Positions 6,162-16,100 of a stretch of 64,000 nucleotides of DNA are shown one piece after another (the first letter of the stretch is position 1; each line of letters begins with the position of its first letter). The translations under genes were made by a program, and so were the position numbers. The notes beneath the pieces are model-generated. The model saw only the letters and a program-made list of their open reading frames with translations, searched no databases and was not told where the DNA came from. Location of the stretch: positions 150,897 through 214,896 of the forward strand of contig CAVTTJ010000011.1 of the NCBI GenBank assembly GCA_963737575.1. Direction: 5' to 3'. Source of the stretch: VRUE01 sp963737575. Lineage in GTDB: Bacteria; Actinomycetota; Thermoleophilia; Solirubrobacterales; 70-9.

Positions 6162-9056
6162 ATGCGAAAACTTCTGATTGCGACAGTCGCGACGGCGCTC
6201 ACCTGCCTTGCCGGGCTGTGTCTCCTGCCCTCAGGGGCTCTCGCGATCGGGCTCGGCGGCTGCTCGGGCGGCAACTCGTTCACCTGGACGGGGGAAGGCG
6301 ACGGCCACAACTGGGCCGACGCCGAAAACTGGAACCCCGAAGAAGAAGCCCCACCGAAGAGCGGCGATACGGCGACCATCCACGGCAGCGAAGAAAAAGA
6401 GGCCGAGGTCGAAGGCGCTACGGGCGAAGTCTGCGAACTCACCGTCGTGGGCGGCGACTCCTTCCTGACCGGCTCCAGCCTGGAAATCGAAGGGGACCTG
6501 ACCTGGGAAGGCGGCCAGGGCATGGAACCGGCCAGCGAACTCGAAGGAAGCTTCACGGTCGACGGCTCGGCGACGCTCGCCCACAACCTGGCCCTCTCCT
6601 CCGGCACCCTCACCTCACAGGGATCGCTTGAAGTCGAAGGCGGCACCAACCTGACGCTCGGCGACGAATCCGCCAGGCTCGTCGCCAACGGCAGCGCCGA
6701 ACTCGGCGGCGGAGTCGGGGGTCTGCTCGGGGCCGGGACGGTGATCCAGAGCAACTCGGCCAGCGAGGGCGATGACAACGCGAAGTTCCAGGTCAACGGC
6801 GCTCTTGAACTCGACGGGGACGTCGAAAGCTCGCAGCTCGACCTCAATCTCGGGCCGCAGAGCAGCGTCGACCTCGGCGGGAACATCTGGACGCTTCCCG
6901 GCCTCTCGTTCTCACGCTGGAAGGGCGGTGCGAAGGTCAACTCGAGCAGCGAAGGCGGGATCATCGCCTTCACCAACCTCGCCCGGCTGTTGATCGACGG
7001 CGGGGTGACTGTCGACCAACACGCCCTTGTGAGCATGCGGGACTCCTCGACGCTCACCGACGGCGGGGCGGCCGCATCGACCGGGCTGCTGCGGGGCACC
7101 GGGGCGCTCGAGTGGCAGGGCGGCTCATTCGAACGGCAGCTCACCCTGGCGCCCGGATTCCACACCGTGGTCGACGACGGCGGAATCCACACCTTGATCA
7201 ACGAACCCGGGACATTGCTGCGTAACGAAGGGACGATCGACTTCCAGTCGGGTGAACTGCTGGTCGACGGAGCGCCGGCCCGAGTCGAAAACTGGGGCGA
7301 CATCAAGGTCCACGCCGGCGCGATCCTCGCCTGCAACAGCAGTGCCTGCGGGCCGGGCGCGATCGACAACACCCCGGGGGCCGAGCTCGAAGTGTTGGGC
7401 CCGGCACCGCTCCAGCCGCCGGCCACCCTCGTCCCCGCCAAGGTCATCAGCCTCCACAACAGCGGCGACATCAAGGTCGGCAAAGGCCTGATGCTGCTTC
7501 TCAGCAACGACGCGGTCGCCAATCTCGCCGACGGGGGAACGATCAGCGGCGGCGGCACCGTCCGCCTCGGCGAAGAAGGAAAGGCGAACGTGGTCGGGGA
7601 GACCACCATGCGCGATGGCTCGGTGCTGGGCATCGACGGGACCGAGGCCGAGCTGCATGGCGGAACCGTGAACGCCGAAGGAGCCCAGTTCTCGGGAGTC
7701 CTCAACGCCGCGCAGGCCGGGGACGGCACGGTGCAATGGAGCGACGGCGGCCTGGAAGGCTCGCTGCTCACCCACAACCAGCTGCAGACGAACGCCGTCG
7801 CGGGGGGGCCTGAAGCGGTCCACAACGTCGACGGCGAGAGCCAGGACACGCACAACCCGACGCGGAACCCGACCTCGATCACGCTCGCCGGCCCAACCCA
7901 CATCGACGGAATCATGGTCACGATCGACAGCAACCAGAACGGCGATGCGGTGAGCGTCGACGGACCGATGCAGATCGCCGGCCCCGGCGCCGGCTTCACC
8001 CGGGGGAGCAGCGACGCCGATGGCGTGATCGTCGACCCCGGCGGCTCGATCACGGCGCAGGGCGCGGTGGCGATCGAGGCGCCCCTGAGCGTGCTCGGCA
8101 AGCTGGCGATCCCCTCCGGCGCGACCCTCGGCGTCCCGCTCGGATACACCCAGACCGGCGGCGGCGCCGAAACTGCGATCGGCGGCGGCACGGTCAGCAC
8201 CGACGACGGGGAAGGCAACCTCAGCACGATCACCCTCGACGGCGGCGCCCTCCACGGCCCGGGGACCGTCAAGGGCGCCCTCGTCGTGCCGGGGGCGACG
8301 GTCTCGCCCGGCACCGACAACTCACCGCCCGGGACCCTGAACATCGAAGGCGACTACACGCAGCGACTCGGCTCGACGCTGGCCCTGCATCTGGCGGGTC
8401 CGGCGGCCGGCCAGCACGACAGGCTCGCAGTCAGCGGCGCGGCGAGCATCTCGGGCACCGCGGCCGCGATCACGAGCCCCGGTTACGCGCCGAGCGTGCC
8501 GACTGCGATCCCCGACGTCGTGGACGCCGGCTCGCTGAGCGGAACCTTCGCGAGCGTCAGCTCCCCCGGCGCACCCGCAGGCACCGCCTGGCAGGCGGCC
8601 TACCGCAGCGGCGCGGTCGACCTGAACCTCGCCTCGACCGCGGCGCCCGCCGCCCCCGCCAAACCGATGCTCGACAGGGCACATCCGAAGGTGAAGCTGA
8701 AGGGCCCCCGCGTCTCGGCGAAGGGAGTCTTCTCCGTCCTCGTCGACAACTCGAACCCATTCCCGATCAAGATCGACTCCCTCGGCCTCAAAGCTGCCCC
8801 GAACAGTGGGGCCCCGGCACACAAGAAGGTTCGGAAAGGCTCAGGGGCGGTCGCGATCGCGGGCGCCAGACCCGGAACCCAGGTGCGTGCCGGCGCCTCG
8901 AGCAGGGTGTCCGTTCACCTCAACCACACGGGCATGAGGCTGTTGCAGGCGGGCCCCCGGCTGGCGGTCGAGATCAGCCTGCGGGTGTCCGCGACAGACG
9001 GCTCGCAGGCAACCGTCGGCGCCCGCGCCAACCTGGCTGCGCCGAGCGGGGGCTAG
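6162..9056 (+). CDS. Large secreted beta-solenoid surface protein
   Basis: A 964-aa exported protein. Signal peptide residues 1-28, a short domain with Trp/Asn motifs (FTWTGEGDGHNWADAENW), then about 800 residues of Gly-, Thr- and Asn-rich irregular repeats typical of a right-handed beta-helix of the adhesin or autotransporter-passenger type, and a C-terminal Ig-like domain from about residue 837. There is no LPXTG, transmembrane anchor or autotransporter barrel, so attachment is unclear. Start at ATG 6162 with AGGA 5 nt upstream; a TACTCT box lies at 6106-6111. The upstream reading-frame extension lies opposite the flavoprotein gene and is not coding. Adhesion or matrix role is inferred. Confidence 0.75.
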   Translation: MRKLLIATVATALTCLAGLCLLPSGALAIGLGGCSGGNSFTWTGEGDGHNWADAENWNPEEEAPPKSGDTATIHGSEEKEAEVEGATGEVCELTVVGGDSFLTGSSLEIEGDLTWEGGQGMEPASELEGSFTVDGSATLAHNLALSSGTLTSQGSLEVEGGTNLTLGDESARLVANGSAELGGGVGGLLGAGTVIQSNSASEGDDNAKFQVNGALELDGDVESSQLDLNLGPQSSVDLGGNIWTLPGLSFSRWKGGAKVNSSSEGGIIAFTNLARLLIDGGVTVDQHALVSMRDSSTLTDGGAAASTGLLRGTGALEWQGGSFERQLTLAPGFHTVVDDGGIHTLINEPGTLLRNEGTIDFQSGELLVDGAPARVENWGDIKVHAGAILACNSSACGPGAIDNTPGAELEVLGPAPLQPPATLVPAKVISLHNSGDIKVGKGLMLLLSNDAVANLADGGTISGGGTVRLGEEGKANVVGETTMRDGSVLGIDGTEAELHGGTVNAEGAQFSGVLNAAQAGDGTVQWSDGGLEGSLLTHNQLQTNAVAGGPEAVHNVDGESQDTHNPTRNPTSITLAGPTHIDGIMVTIDSNQNGDAVSVDGPMQIAGPGAGFTRGSSDADGVIVDPGGSITAQGAVAIEAPLSVLGKLAIPSGATLGVPLGYTQTGGGAETAIGGGTVSTDDGEGNLSTITLDGGALHGPGTVKGALVVPGATVSPGTDNSPPGTLNIEGDYTQRLGSTLALHLAGPAAGQHDRLAVSGAASISGTAAAITSPGYAPSVPTAIPDVVDAGSLSGTFASVSSPGAPAGTAWQAAYRSGAVDLNLASTAAPAAPAKPMLDRAHPKVKLKGPRVSAKGVFSVLVDNSNPFPIKIDSLGLKAAPNSGAPAHKKVRKGSGAVAIAGARPGTQVRAGASSRVSVHLNHTGMRLLQAGPRLAVEISLRVSATDGSQATVGARANLAAPSGG

Positions 9057-9091
9057 GCCCCTTCTCACCGGGGCACCGCTAGGGTCGGGCG

Positions 9092-9514
9092 ATGCCGGGC
9101 GTCGGGATCCAGCACATCGACCTTGCGGTCGCCGACGTCGACCGCTCACTCGCCTTCTATGACGCGGTCCTCGGGCCTCTGGGCCTCGAGGAGTACGCGC
9201 GGTTCCAGACCTACCGCGGCACCGAGGAGGTCGTCTACCTCCAGTTCGGGCACTCATGGATCGGGATCAGGCCGGCGGACGGCGGAGCCCATACCGACTA
9301 CGGCGTCGGCCTCGAGCACGTCGCCTTCCAGGTCGACACGCGGGAGGAGGTGGACCTGGCGCACGGGCGCTGTGTCGCCGCCGGCGCCCCGATCCAGACT
9401 CCGCCCGAAGAGCACTACGCCTACGCCGGTGAGGACTACTACTCGTTCTTCGCCTTCGACCCCGACGGGATCCGAATCGAGGTCGTCTGCGACCGCCACC
9501 ACCCGCGGCCCTGA
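9092..9514 (+). CDS. VOC-family (glyoxalase/dioxygenase-fold) protein
   Basis: A 140-aa single-unit vicinal oxygen chelate protein. Expected metal ligands are His8 (QHIDLAV), the central histidine of LEHVAFQV and the late glutamate of IRIEVV, in the usual order. VOC enzymes isomerise, cleave or bind small organic molecules or antibiotics; the substrate is not evident. TAGGGT (9080-9085) lies exactly 6 nt before the ATG, so the message is probably leaderless. A small stem GCCCC/GGGGC (9057-9074) between the beta-solenoid gene and this one could help terminate the upstream transcript. Confidence 0.85.
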   Translation: MPGVGIQHIDLAVADVDRSLAFYDAVLGPLGLEEYARFQTYRGTEEVVYLQFGHSWIGIRPADGGAHTDYGVGLEHVAFQVDTREEVDLAHGRCVAAGAPIQTPPEEHYAYAGEDYYSFFAFDPDGIRIEVVCDRHHPRP

Positions 9515-9524
9515 GCGGCTCGGA

Positions 9525-10733
9525 CTACTCGGCGGAGAGGATCTGTTCGGCCGCGCGGCCGCCGCTCCGAAGCGCGCCCTCCATCAGCCCGTGCCACTCG
9601 CCGGCCGTGTGCTCGCCGGCGAAGAAGAGCGGCCCGATCGGTCGGGCGAGGTCGTCGTCACGGAGGGGCGAGGAGAGGCTTCGCGCCGAGTAGGACCCCT
9701 GCGCCCAGGGGTCGTCGTGCCAGCTCGAGAGCAGCGCCGAGGCCGGGTCGGGATCGAGGTCGAGGTCGTCTCGAAGGGCGACCAACTCGGCGACCCAGCG
9801 AGGCGTCGCCATGGAGTTGCCGAGCGCCTCGACCGCGGCGCGGGTGCCGGTGTAGGCGACCGCGAACGGAGCCGGGTCGCCGTCGGTGCCGAGCTGGGTG
9901 TAGGACCAGAAATGCCCGGCGACCGACATGATCGCGCTCGGCGGCGCCGGCGCCAACAGGCGGGCGAACAGCTTTGAGTTCTGGCCGTAGGTGACTCCGC
10001 GCAGCGCCTCTGCCGTCGGGCCCTCGAGCGGAGGGTCGAACTCGATCGCGGTGAGCGGGCCTGTGGGGATGGCGATCACCGCCGCGTCCGCGACAACCTC
10101 GCTCGCGTCGGTTGCGATCGTCACCTCCTCGCCTGACCGCCGCACGGTCCGCACCGGGGTGGAGAGATGCAGCGACGGGCCGAGCTCGGCGGCGAGCGCC
10201 TCGGCGAGCCTCATGTTCCCTCCCGCGAGCGTGTGATTGTCGAAGTCGCCGAACGTCGAGGCTCCCTCCTCCAGGACCGAGGCCTCGAGGTCCTCCGACG
10301 GATGGCCGTTGGAGATCGCGACCCTGGTCCGGATCAGCGCCGCGAGCCGCGGGTCGAGGTCGAGCGCCGAGATCGCGTCGGCGGCGCTTCCGGAGCTTCC
10401 CCGCACTCCGTTGACCAGGCGCTCGAAGGCCGCCTCGAGCTCGCTCTCCGAAACCGCCTCCCGCCCGACCGGCACGCGGCGCCCGTAGGGGGTCCCCTTC
10501 AGCACCGGTGGGATCCCGAAGCGCGAGGCGAGGGCCTCCATCGTCTCGTAGCCCGGCAGGATGAACTCCGCCCCCATCTCGACCACCGCGCCGTTGCCGA
10601 ACGGCGCCGACCAGACGCGGCCCCCGACCCGGTCGCGCGCCTCGAGCACCGTCACCTCGGAGCCCGCCGCCCGCAGGGCGTCCGCCGCGGCGAGCCCGGC
10701 GAACCCGGCGCCGATGACCGCGACCCGCTTCAT
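9525..10733 (-). CDS. Flavin-containing amine oxidase
   Basis: A 402-aa FAD enzyme of the monoamine/polyamine oxidase family. The dinucleotide fold VAVIGAGFAGLAAADAL is at residues 4-20, followed by the GGRVW motif, and the C-terminal FAD motif FFAGEHTAGEWHGLMEGAL is about 30 residues from the end. It oxidises an amine to an aldehyde or imine with release of H2O2. It is divergent from a class III aminotransferase across 44 bp, and both may act on amines. TAGGCT lies 7 nt before the ATG. The specific amine is unknown. Confidence 0.88.
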   Translation of the reverse strand: MKRVAVIGAGFAGLAAADALRAAGSEVTVLEARDRVGGRVWSAPFGNGAVVEMGAEFILPGYETMEALASRFGIPPVLKGTPYGRRVPVGREAVSESELEAAFERLVNGVRGSSGSAADAISALDLDPRLAALIRTRVAISNGHPSEDLEASVLEEGASTFGDFDNHTLAGGNMRLAEALAAELGPSLHLSTPVRTVRRSGEEVTIATDASEVVADAAVIAIPTGPLTAIEFDPPLEGPTAEALRGVTYGQNSKLFARLLAPAPPSAIMSVAGHFWSYTQLGTDGDPAPFAVAYTGTRAAVEALGNSMATPRWVAELVALRDDLDLDPDPASALLSSWHDDPWAQGSYSARSLSSPLRDDDLARPIGPLFFAGEHTAGEWHGLMEGALRSGGRAAEQILSAE

Positions 10734-10777
10734 GGCGTTCAGCCTAGACGGGGCGGTGGGTTAGATTCGACCGGCAC

Positions 10778-12172
10778 ATGGTTGAGATCGATCGCGGCCG
10801 GCTGCTCCCTGCCCTCGACGCCGAGGAGGAGCGGTTCCGGGCGACCCACCGACGCTCGGGCGAGCTCTTCGAGGAGGCGAAGGGGTCCCTCCTAGCCGGC
10901 GTCCCGATGCCGTGGATGACCGAGTGGGCGGGGCCGTACCCGGTCTTCGCCGCGAGCGCCGAGGGCGCCCACTTCACGGACGTCGACGGCAACGAGTACG
11001 TCGACCTCTGCCTCGGCGACACCGGCGCGATGACCGGCCACTCCCCGGCGCCGACGGTGGCGGCGATCGCCGAGCAGGCCGCGAACGGGATCACCCTGAT
11101 GCTTCCGAGCGAGGACTCGGCCCAGGTGGCTGTCGAGCTCGAGCGCCGCTTCGGGCTGCCCTACTGGCAGTTCGCCCTCACCGCGACCGACGCCAACCGC
11201 TTCACGATCCGGCTGGCGCGGGCGATCACGGGCAGGCCCAAGGTGCTGGTCTACTCCTGGTGCTACCACGGGACCGTCGATGAGACCTTCGCCGTCGCCG
11301 ACGATGGCGCAACGAGGTCGCGGCCCGACAACATCGGCCCGCCCGTCGACCCGGCGCTGACCACGGTCGCGGTCGAGTGGAACGACGTCGAGGCGCTGGA
11401 GGCGGCGCTGGGGACGGGCGAGATCGCCTGCGTGCTGGCCGAGCCGGCGATGACGAACATCGGCATCGTCCTGCCCGAGCCCGGCTACCACCACGCGCTC
11501 CGCTCGCTGACCAGGGAGCACGAGACCCTGCTGGTGATCGACGAGACGCACACGATCTGCGCCGGCCCCGGCGGCTACACCGCCGCCCACGGTCTCGACC
11601 CCGACCTGCTCACGATCGGCAAGCCGCTCGCGGCGGGGGTTCCCGCCGCGACCTACGGAATGAGCGAGGAGGTCGCGGCGCGGGTCCTCGAGCACAACGA
11701 CCTGCTCGAGGTCTCGGACGTCGGCGGCATCGGCGGCACCCTCTCGGGCAACGCGCTCTCGCTCGCCGCGATGCGGGCGACGCTCGAGAGCGTGCTCACC
11801 GACGAGGCTTTCGCGAGGATGATCGAACTCGGCGAGCGCTTCGAGGCCGGCGTCGGCGAGGCGATCGAGGCCGCCGGCCTTCCCTGGCACGTGACCAGGC
11901 TCGGCTGCCGGGTCGAGTACGCGTTCAGCGCCCGTGAGCCGCGCTGCGGCGGCGAGGCGGCGGCCGCCCGGGACCACGATCTCGACCGCTTCCTCCACCT
12001 CCACGCCCTCAACCGGGGGATCCTGATGACCCCGTTCCACAACATGGCGCTGATGTCGCCTGCCACCACCGCTGAGGACGTCGACCGCCACAGCGCGGCG
12101 TTCGCCGAGGCGATCGGGGACCTGGTTGGCCGAACGGGCGGAGGGCGCGCCCACGGCGGGAGCGGACACTGA
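10778..12172 (+). CDS. Class III PLP-dependent aminotransferase
   Basis: A 464-aa fold-type I enzyme. The PLP-binding lysine is Lys282 in TIGKPLAAGVP and the cofactor-ring acid is Asp255 in IDETHT. The overall pattern resembles the glutamate-1-semialdehyde aminomutase subgroup (DTGAMTGHS, GGIGGTLSGNALSLAAM), but the divergent amine oxidase and the lack of heme-synthesis genes nearby argue for an amino acid or amine transaminase. TAGATT is 10 nt upstream of the ATG. It converges on the PEP-mutase-family gene. Confidence 0.85.
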   Translation: MVEIDRGRLLPALDAEEERFRATHRRSGELFEEAKGSLLAGVPMPWMTEWAGPYPVFAASAEGAHFTDVDGNEYVDLCLGDTGAMTGHSPAPTVAAIAEQAANGITLMLPSEDSAQVAVELERRFGLPYWQFALTATDANRFTIRLARAITGRPKVLVYSWCYHGTVDETFAVADDGATRSRPDNIGPPVDPALTTVAVEWNDVEALEAALGTGEIACVLAEPAMTNIGIVLPEPGYHHALRSLTREHETLLVIDETHTICAGPGGYTAAHGLDPDLLTIGKPLAAGVPAATYGMSEEVAARVLEHNDLLEVSDVGGIGGTLSGNALSLAAMRATLESVLTDEAFARMIELGERFEAGVGEAIEAAGLPWHVTRLGCRVEYAFSAREPRCGGEAAAARDHDLDRFLHLHALNRGILMTPFHNMALMSPATTAEDVDRHSAAFAEAIGDLVGRTGGGRAHGGSGH

Positions 12173-12214
12173 TGATCGGCTCGGTGATCGAGGTCTAGGG
12201 TCCCGGCGCCCGGT

Positions 12215-12988
12215 TCAGGCTTCAGGCAGCGACTCGAGCGTTTCGCTCAGCCACTCGATCGACCGGTGGGCGAGCTGGCCGCCCCAGCTGATTCGCGCGA
12301 TGCCGAGCTCGGCGAGCTCGGCGACAGAGGGGCCAGGGGGGATGCACACCGCGTTGACCGGGCCGGAGTGCTCGGCGACGAACCGCCCCAGAGGCCCCGG
12401 TTCCCAGAGCAGGATCGGGTAGGCGCAGTCGGCTCCCGCCTCGGAGTAGGCCCCTGCCCGGCGCAGCGCCTTGTCGACGAGCTCGGCCTGGCCGCCGTCG
12501 CCGGGTGTCGAACCGGCTGCGTGGAGGAAGACGTCGATGCGGGCGTTGATCACCAGGGCGAAGTCCAGCTCGACGGCGGCCGCGCGCACGGCCGCGAGCC
12601 ACCCGGCGTGGGCGTCCGCGTCCCGCAGCTCCCCGGTCGAGTGGTCGGTGTCCTCTAGGTTGCAGCCGGCGACGCCGATCTCGCGCAGCGCCGCGACGAG
12701 GTCGCCCGGCTCCATCCCGTAGCCGGCCTCGGCGTCGACGGTCACCGGGACCGCGACCCCGCTCGCGATCCGCGCCGCCGCGGCGAGCATCTCCTCGCCG
12801 GGGGCGTCTTCGTGGTCCTCGTGGCCGAGCGCGGCGGCGACGCCGGCGCTGGTCGTCGCCACCGCGGGGAATCCGGCCGCCTCGACCACGCGCGCCGATG
12901 CGACGTCCCAGGCGTTCGGCAGCAGCAGCGGCTCGCCCGGGACGTGCAGTGACCGGAGCGCCTCGCAGCGGGCGCCGAGCTCGTTCAT
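12215..12988 (-). CDS. Isocitrate lyase/PEP mutase family protein
   Basis: A 257-aa TIM-barrel protein. The hallmark LLLPNAWDVASAR is at residues 21-33, the metal-site segment VDAEAGYG has Asp85 and Glu87, and NLEDTD follows near residue 114. The catalytic KKCGH loop of true isocitrate lyase is absent, so a carbon-phosphorus or carbon-carbon lyase on a 2-hydroxy or oxo acid is more likely (oxaloacetate hydrolase-like or methylisocitrate lyase-like). A CACAAT box lies 8 nt upstream of the ATG. Substrate not determinable. Confidence 0.82.
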   Translation of the reverse strand: MNELGARCEALRSLHVPGEPLLLPNAWDVASARVVEAAGFPAVATTSAGVAAALGHEDHEDAPGEEMLAAAARIASGVAVPVTVDAEAGYGMEPGDLVAALREIGVAGCNLEDTDHSTGELRDADAHAGWLAAVRAAAVELDFALVINARIDVFLHAAGSTPGDGGQAELVDKALRRAGAYSEAGADCAYPILLWEPGPLGRFVAEHSGPVNAVCIPPGPSVAELAELGIARISWGGQLAHRSIEWLSETLESLPEA

Positions 12989-13064
12989 GGCTCTGGATTG
13001 TGCCTGGTCTGGGCCGCCAGCCTAAAGTGCGGCTAAAAGTTCTCGATTCGCGTCCAGGATTCCG

Positions 13065-13091
13065 CTCAGGCGATCCTGAGTGATCTAGGTT
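13065..13091 (+). promoter_or_regulatory. Promoter and inverted repeat before the large surface protein
   Basis: A perfect inverted repeat CTCAGG-CGAT-CCTGAG (13065-13080) lies directly upstream of a TAGGTT box (13086-13091), which is 9 nt before ATG 13101. The repeat sits between the -10 and the expected -35, a usual position for a repressor site. Identity of the regulator is unknown. Confidence 0.35.
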
Positions 13092-13100
13092 CTTCAAACC

Positions 13101-16100
13101 ATGCGGTCTTCCCCCCGTCGCCCCCGATTCGCCGGCGGCCACAGGCTCCTTGGTCTCACACTCGCATTTTCAGGGGCATTGACGCTCTGGCTCGGCATCC
13201 CGGCGGTTGCCTCGGCGGCGCCGGTGACGCTCGACTTCGAGAGCGGGGCGACGGTGGGGCAGAAGGTGACGAACCAGTACGGGCCGCCCACCACTCCGGC
13301 CGGCCCGACGTTCGAGCAGGGACAGGAAGCGGGCTTCAATGGGCTGTACTGCGGCGCGCCGACGCTCGACAACGCCGGCGTTGCCCACTCGGGGTCCAAC
13401 TCGCTGCTGCTCAACGCCTGCGAAAACGGAGAGTTCTGGCCCACCGCGACCTTCTTCGCGCTCGGCTACTCGACCGACTCGGTCGAATTCTGGATCGCAA
13501 CGCCCGGGCATACTCTGGGCAACACCACCGTGATCACCACTGCCTTCGGCGGCAATGGCTCGATCGTCGAGCAGGAGGAAACGATCCTCCCGCCGCAGGC
13601 CTCGACGACATACAAGGACGTGGCGCTCTCCTCCGTTTCGGGCGACATCGCCTTCGTCGCGGTCGAGGAGGGGCTGAAAGGCGGGAACACGAACACCGCG
13701 ACCGAAGTCGGATTGACGGCCGGCAACTCGGACCTCTCTCTCGACGACCTGACCTACGACCCGCCCTCCTCACCGCCGGAATCGAGTTTCCTGCTCGGCG
13801 CCAACCCACCCGCGGCGAACCTCGTCGCCGGTGGAGAAACGCAGGTGAAAATCCCGGTCGCCTGGACGAACAACCCGGACCCCTCGGCGAGCCCGGTGCT
13901 GATGGAAACGACGTTTCCCACCGGGATCACGGGGACCTTCTCGCCGAACCCGACGACATCGGGCAGCTCGACCCTGACCGTGCACGCGGCGAAGAACGCG
14001 CAGGTGGGGCCCGGGTCTCTGACCATCCACGGCTATGTCGACAAAGGCCTCGGCTCCGAAAAGTCCGCCAGCGAGACGATCCCGCTCGGGGTCAGCGCCC
14101 CGTTCGAAATCGTCAACCCCCCCGCGGTCACGGTCGGGCCCTGCACCCCTCACCAGATCGAACTCAGGGTGCAGACGGCAACCGACTTCACCGAACCGCT
14201 GACGATCTCGGTCGCGAGCCCCGGCTCCTCGGGAGTCGTGATCACCGAAATCTCCGGCGGGAAAGTGACCGACCCCACCCACGCGATGACGACGGTGACG
14301 CCGAAAAACGGGATCGCCACCGCGACCCTGACCCTATCGGCCGGCGCCGGCGCCGGCAACGAAGGCGCGCGTCCTTACACGGTCACGGTCGGCGCCCCGG
14401 GTTATGCGGACCAGACCGCGAGCGGGACGGTGGCCGTCGCGTCCAAGATCGAAAAGGTGCTGTACGCCGGTTCGTCCACGGAAGCGAGCTCAGTCGCCAC
14501 GCCCGCACTCGGGCAGCCTGGCACCCAGCTGACCCTCAAGGGGGCCGGCTTCTGCCACGACACGGCGATCGCGATCGGGGACCCCCACAACCAGTCCTAC
14601 GCGGAAACCATCGCCTCCGACGGCACCTCGGCGACCTTCCGGGTCCCGCGCGGAGCGGTGAACGGGCCGGTCGAGGTGATTCCGCTCCAGGGCCCGAACT
14701 TCAAAGGGCCCAACCTGACCGTGCGGACCTTCCGCAACACCTACGGCTTCAGCTGGGAAAACGGGGACTGGAAGCAGTTGCTGAACGAAGAAATGATCGA
14801 CGAACTGTTCGGCAAGGAGGAGACGAACATCGATGTCCTCGGCTGGCTGATCCGCAAGCCCGAGGCCTATCTGTTCGAAACGATGGCCAACAACTACATC
14901 CCCGGTGGGATCTGCTTCGGGATGGCCTATTCGAGCTACGAGTTCCAGCGCGGCCTGATCGCGCCGTCGTTCTTCCCGCACACCGGCGGCTCCACGGTCT
15001 GGAACCTCGACACAGCCGAACGACCGTCGAACCCGCTGCTGCGGTTCGTGGTCGAGCGGTTCTCGCTCCAGTTCACCGACCAGCTGATCCCGGCCGAGCT
15101 GAACACGGTGCTGGGAGTCCACGGGACCAACGACGACGTCAACGCGATCGAGGGCGAACTGAGCAAAGGCAACCCGGTCATGCTCGGGTTGATCCACTGG
15201 AACGGGATCTCGATCGAAGGCCACACGGTCCTCGCCTACGACGCCCACCCGCTGCCGACCGGCGGGGTCGAGGTTCAGGTCGCCAACTCCAACGTCCCCT
15301 ACAAGACCAGCGAGGAGGAAGACGCGGCGGCCCACGACGCGGCCGAGTTCACCAACTCGCATCTGGTGATCAAGGAAGGCAACTGGGAATTCCCCCAGCT
15401 CGGCTGGAGCGGCTCGGAGGCCGACCTCGTCGTCTACCACCATGACGAACTGCCCGAGATCAACGGCAACCAGCCGAGCCTGCCGAACGTGTTCACGGCA
15501 GCGGTGATGGTCGCCTTCGGCTCCTCGGGCGATGCCGTCACCCAGGTCAGCGACGGCCACGGCTCGCTGCTGAAGGGCGGAAAGCTTGCCCCGCAGAGCA
15601 GCTGGCCGAAGGGGGTTGCGCCGCTCCCCGACTTCAACGACACCCATTCGCCCCTGCAGCTGGTCACCCTCGGCCCCGACGCCCGCGGGACGGTCAGCGC
15701 GACCGTCAAACGGGGCAAGGGGGGAGGGGCGATGAACATGTACCTGCCGGGGCTGCAGGCGAACCTCGAGGCCGACGGGAAGCCGGGCCAGGTGGATCGG
15801 GTCAGCGTCGACCCGAAGGACGACTCGATCGGCTATACGGCCGGCGCCGGGGGGACCGGGTTCGGCGGCACCCTGCTCGCCTCGCCGGGCGCACACTCGA
15901 GCAAAGCCGCCTCGAGCCTCTCCGACCACCTCGTCGGCTTCGAGACCAGCAGCGGCAAGGGCGCCGGGGACCAGGTCTCATTCGGTTCCGGCCGCGCGTT
16001 TGTGTTCAGTCGCGAAAACGGTGCGCCGACAAACCTGACCCTGACTCTGTCGGCGTTCGACGCACAGGGCCGCCCGGTCGCGGTCAGGCTGCCGGCGGTC

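Noticed and set aside
5969..8344. 791-codon minus-strand open frame opposite the beta-solenoid gene
   Set aside because: Translation is Ser/Pro-rich low complexity without motifs. It mirrors the strong codon bias of the plus-strand gene, which has a signal peptide and domain structure.
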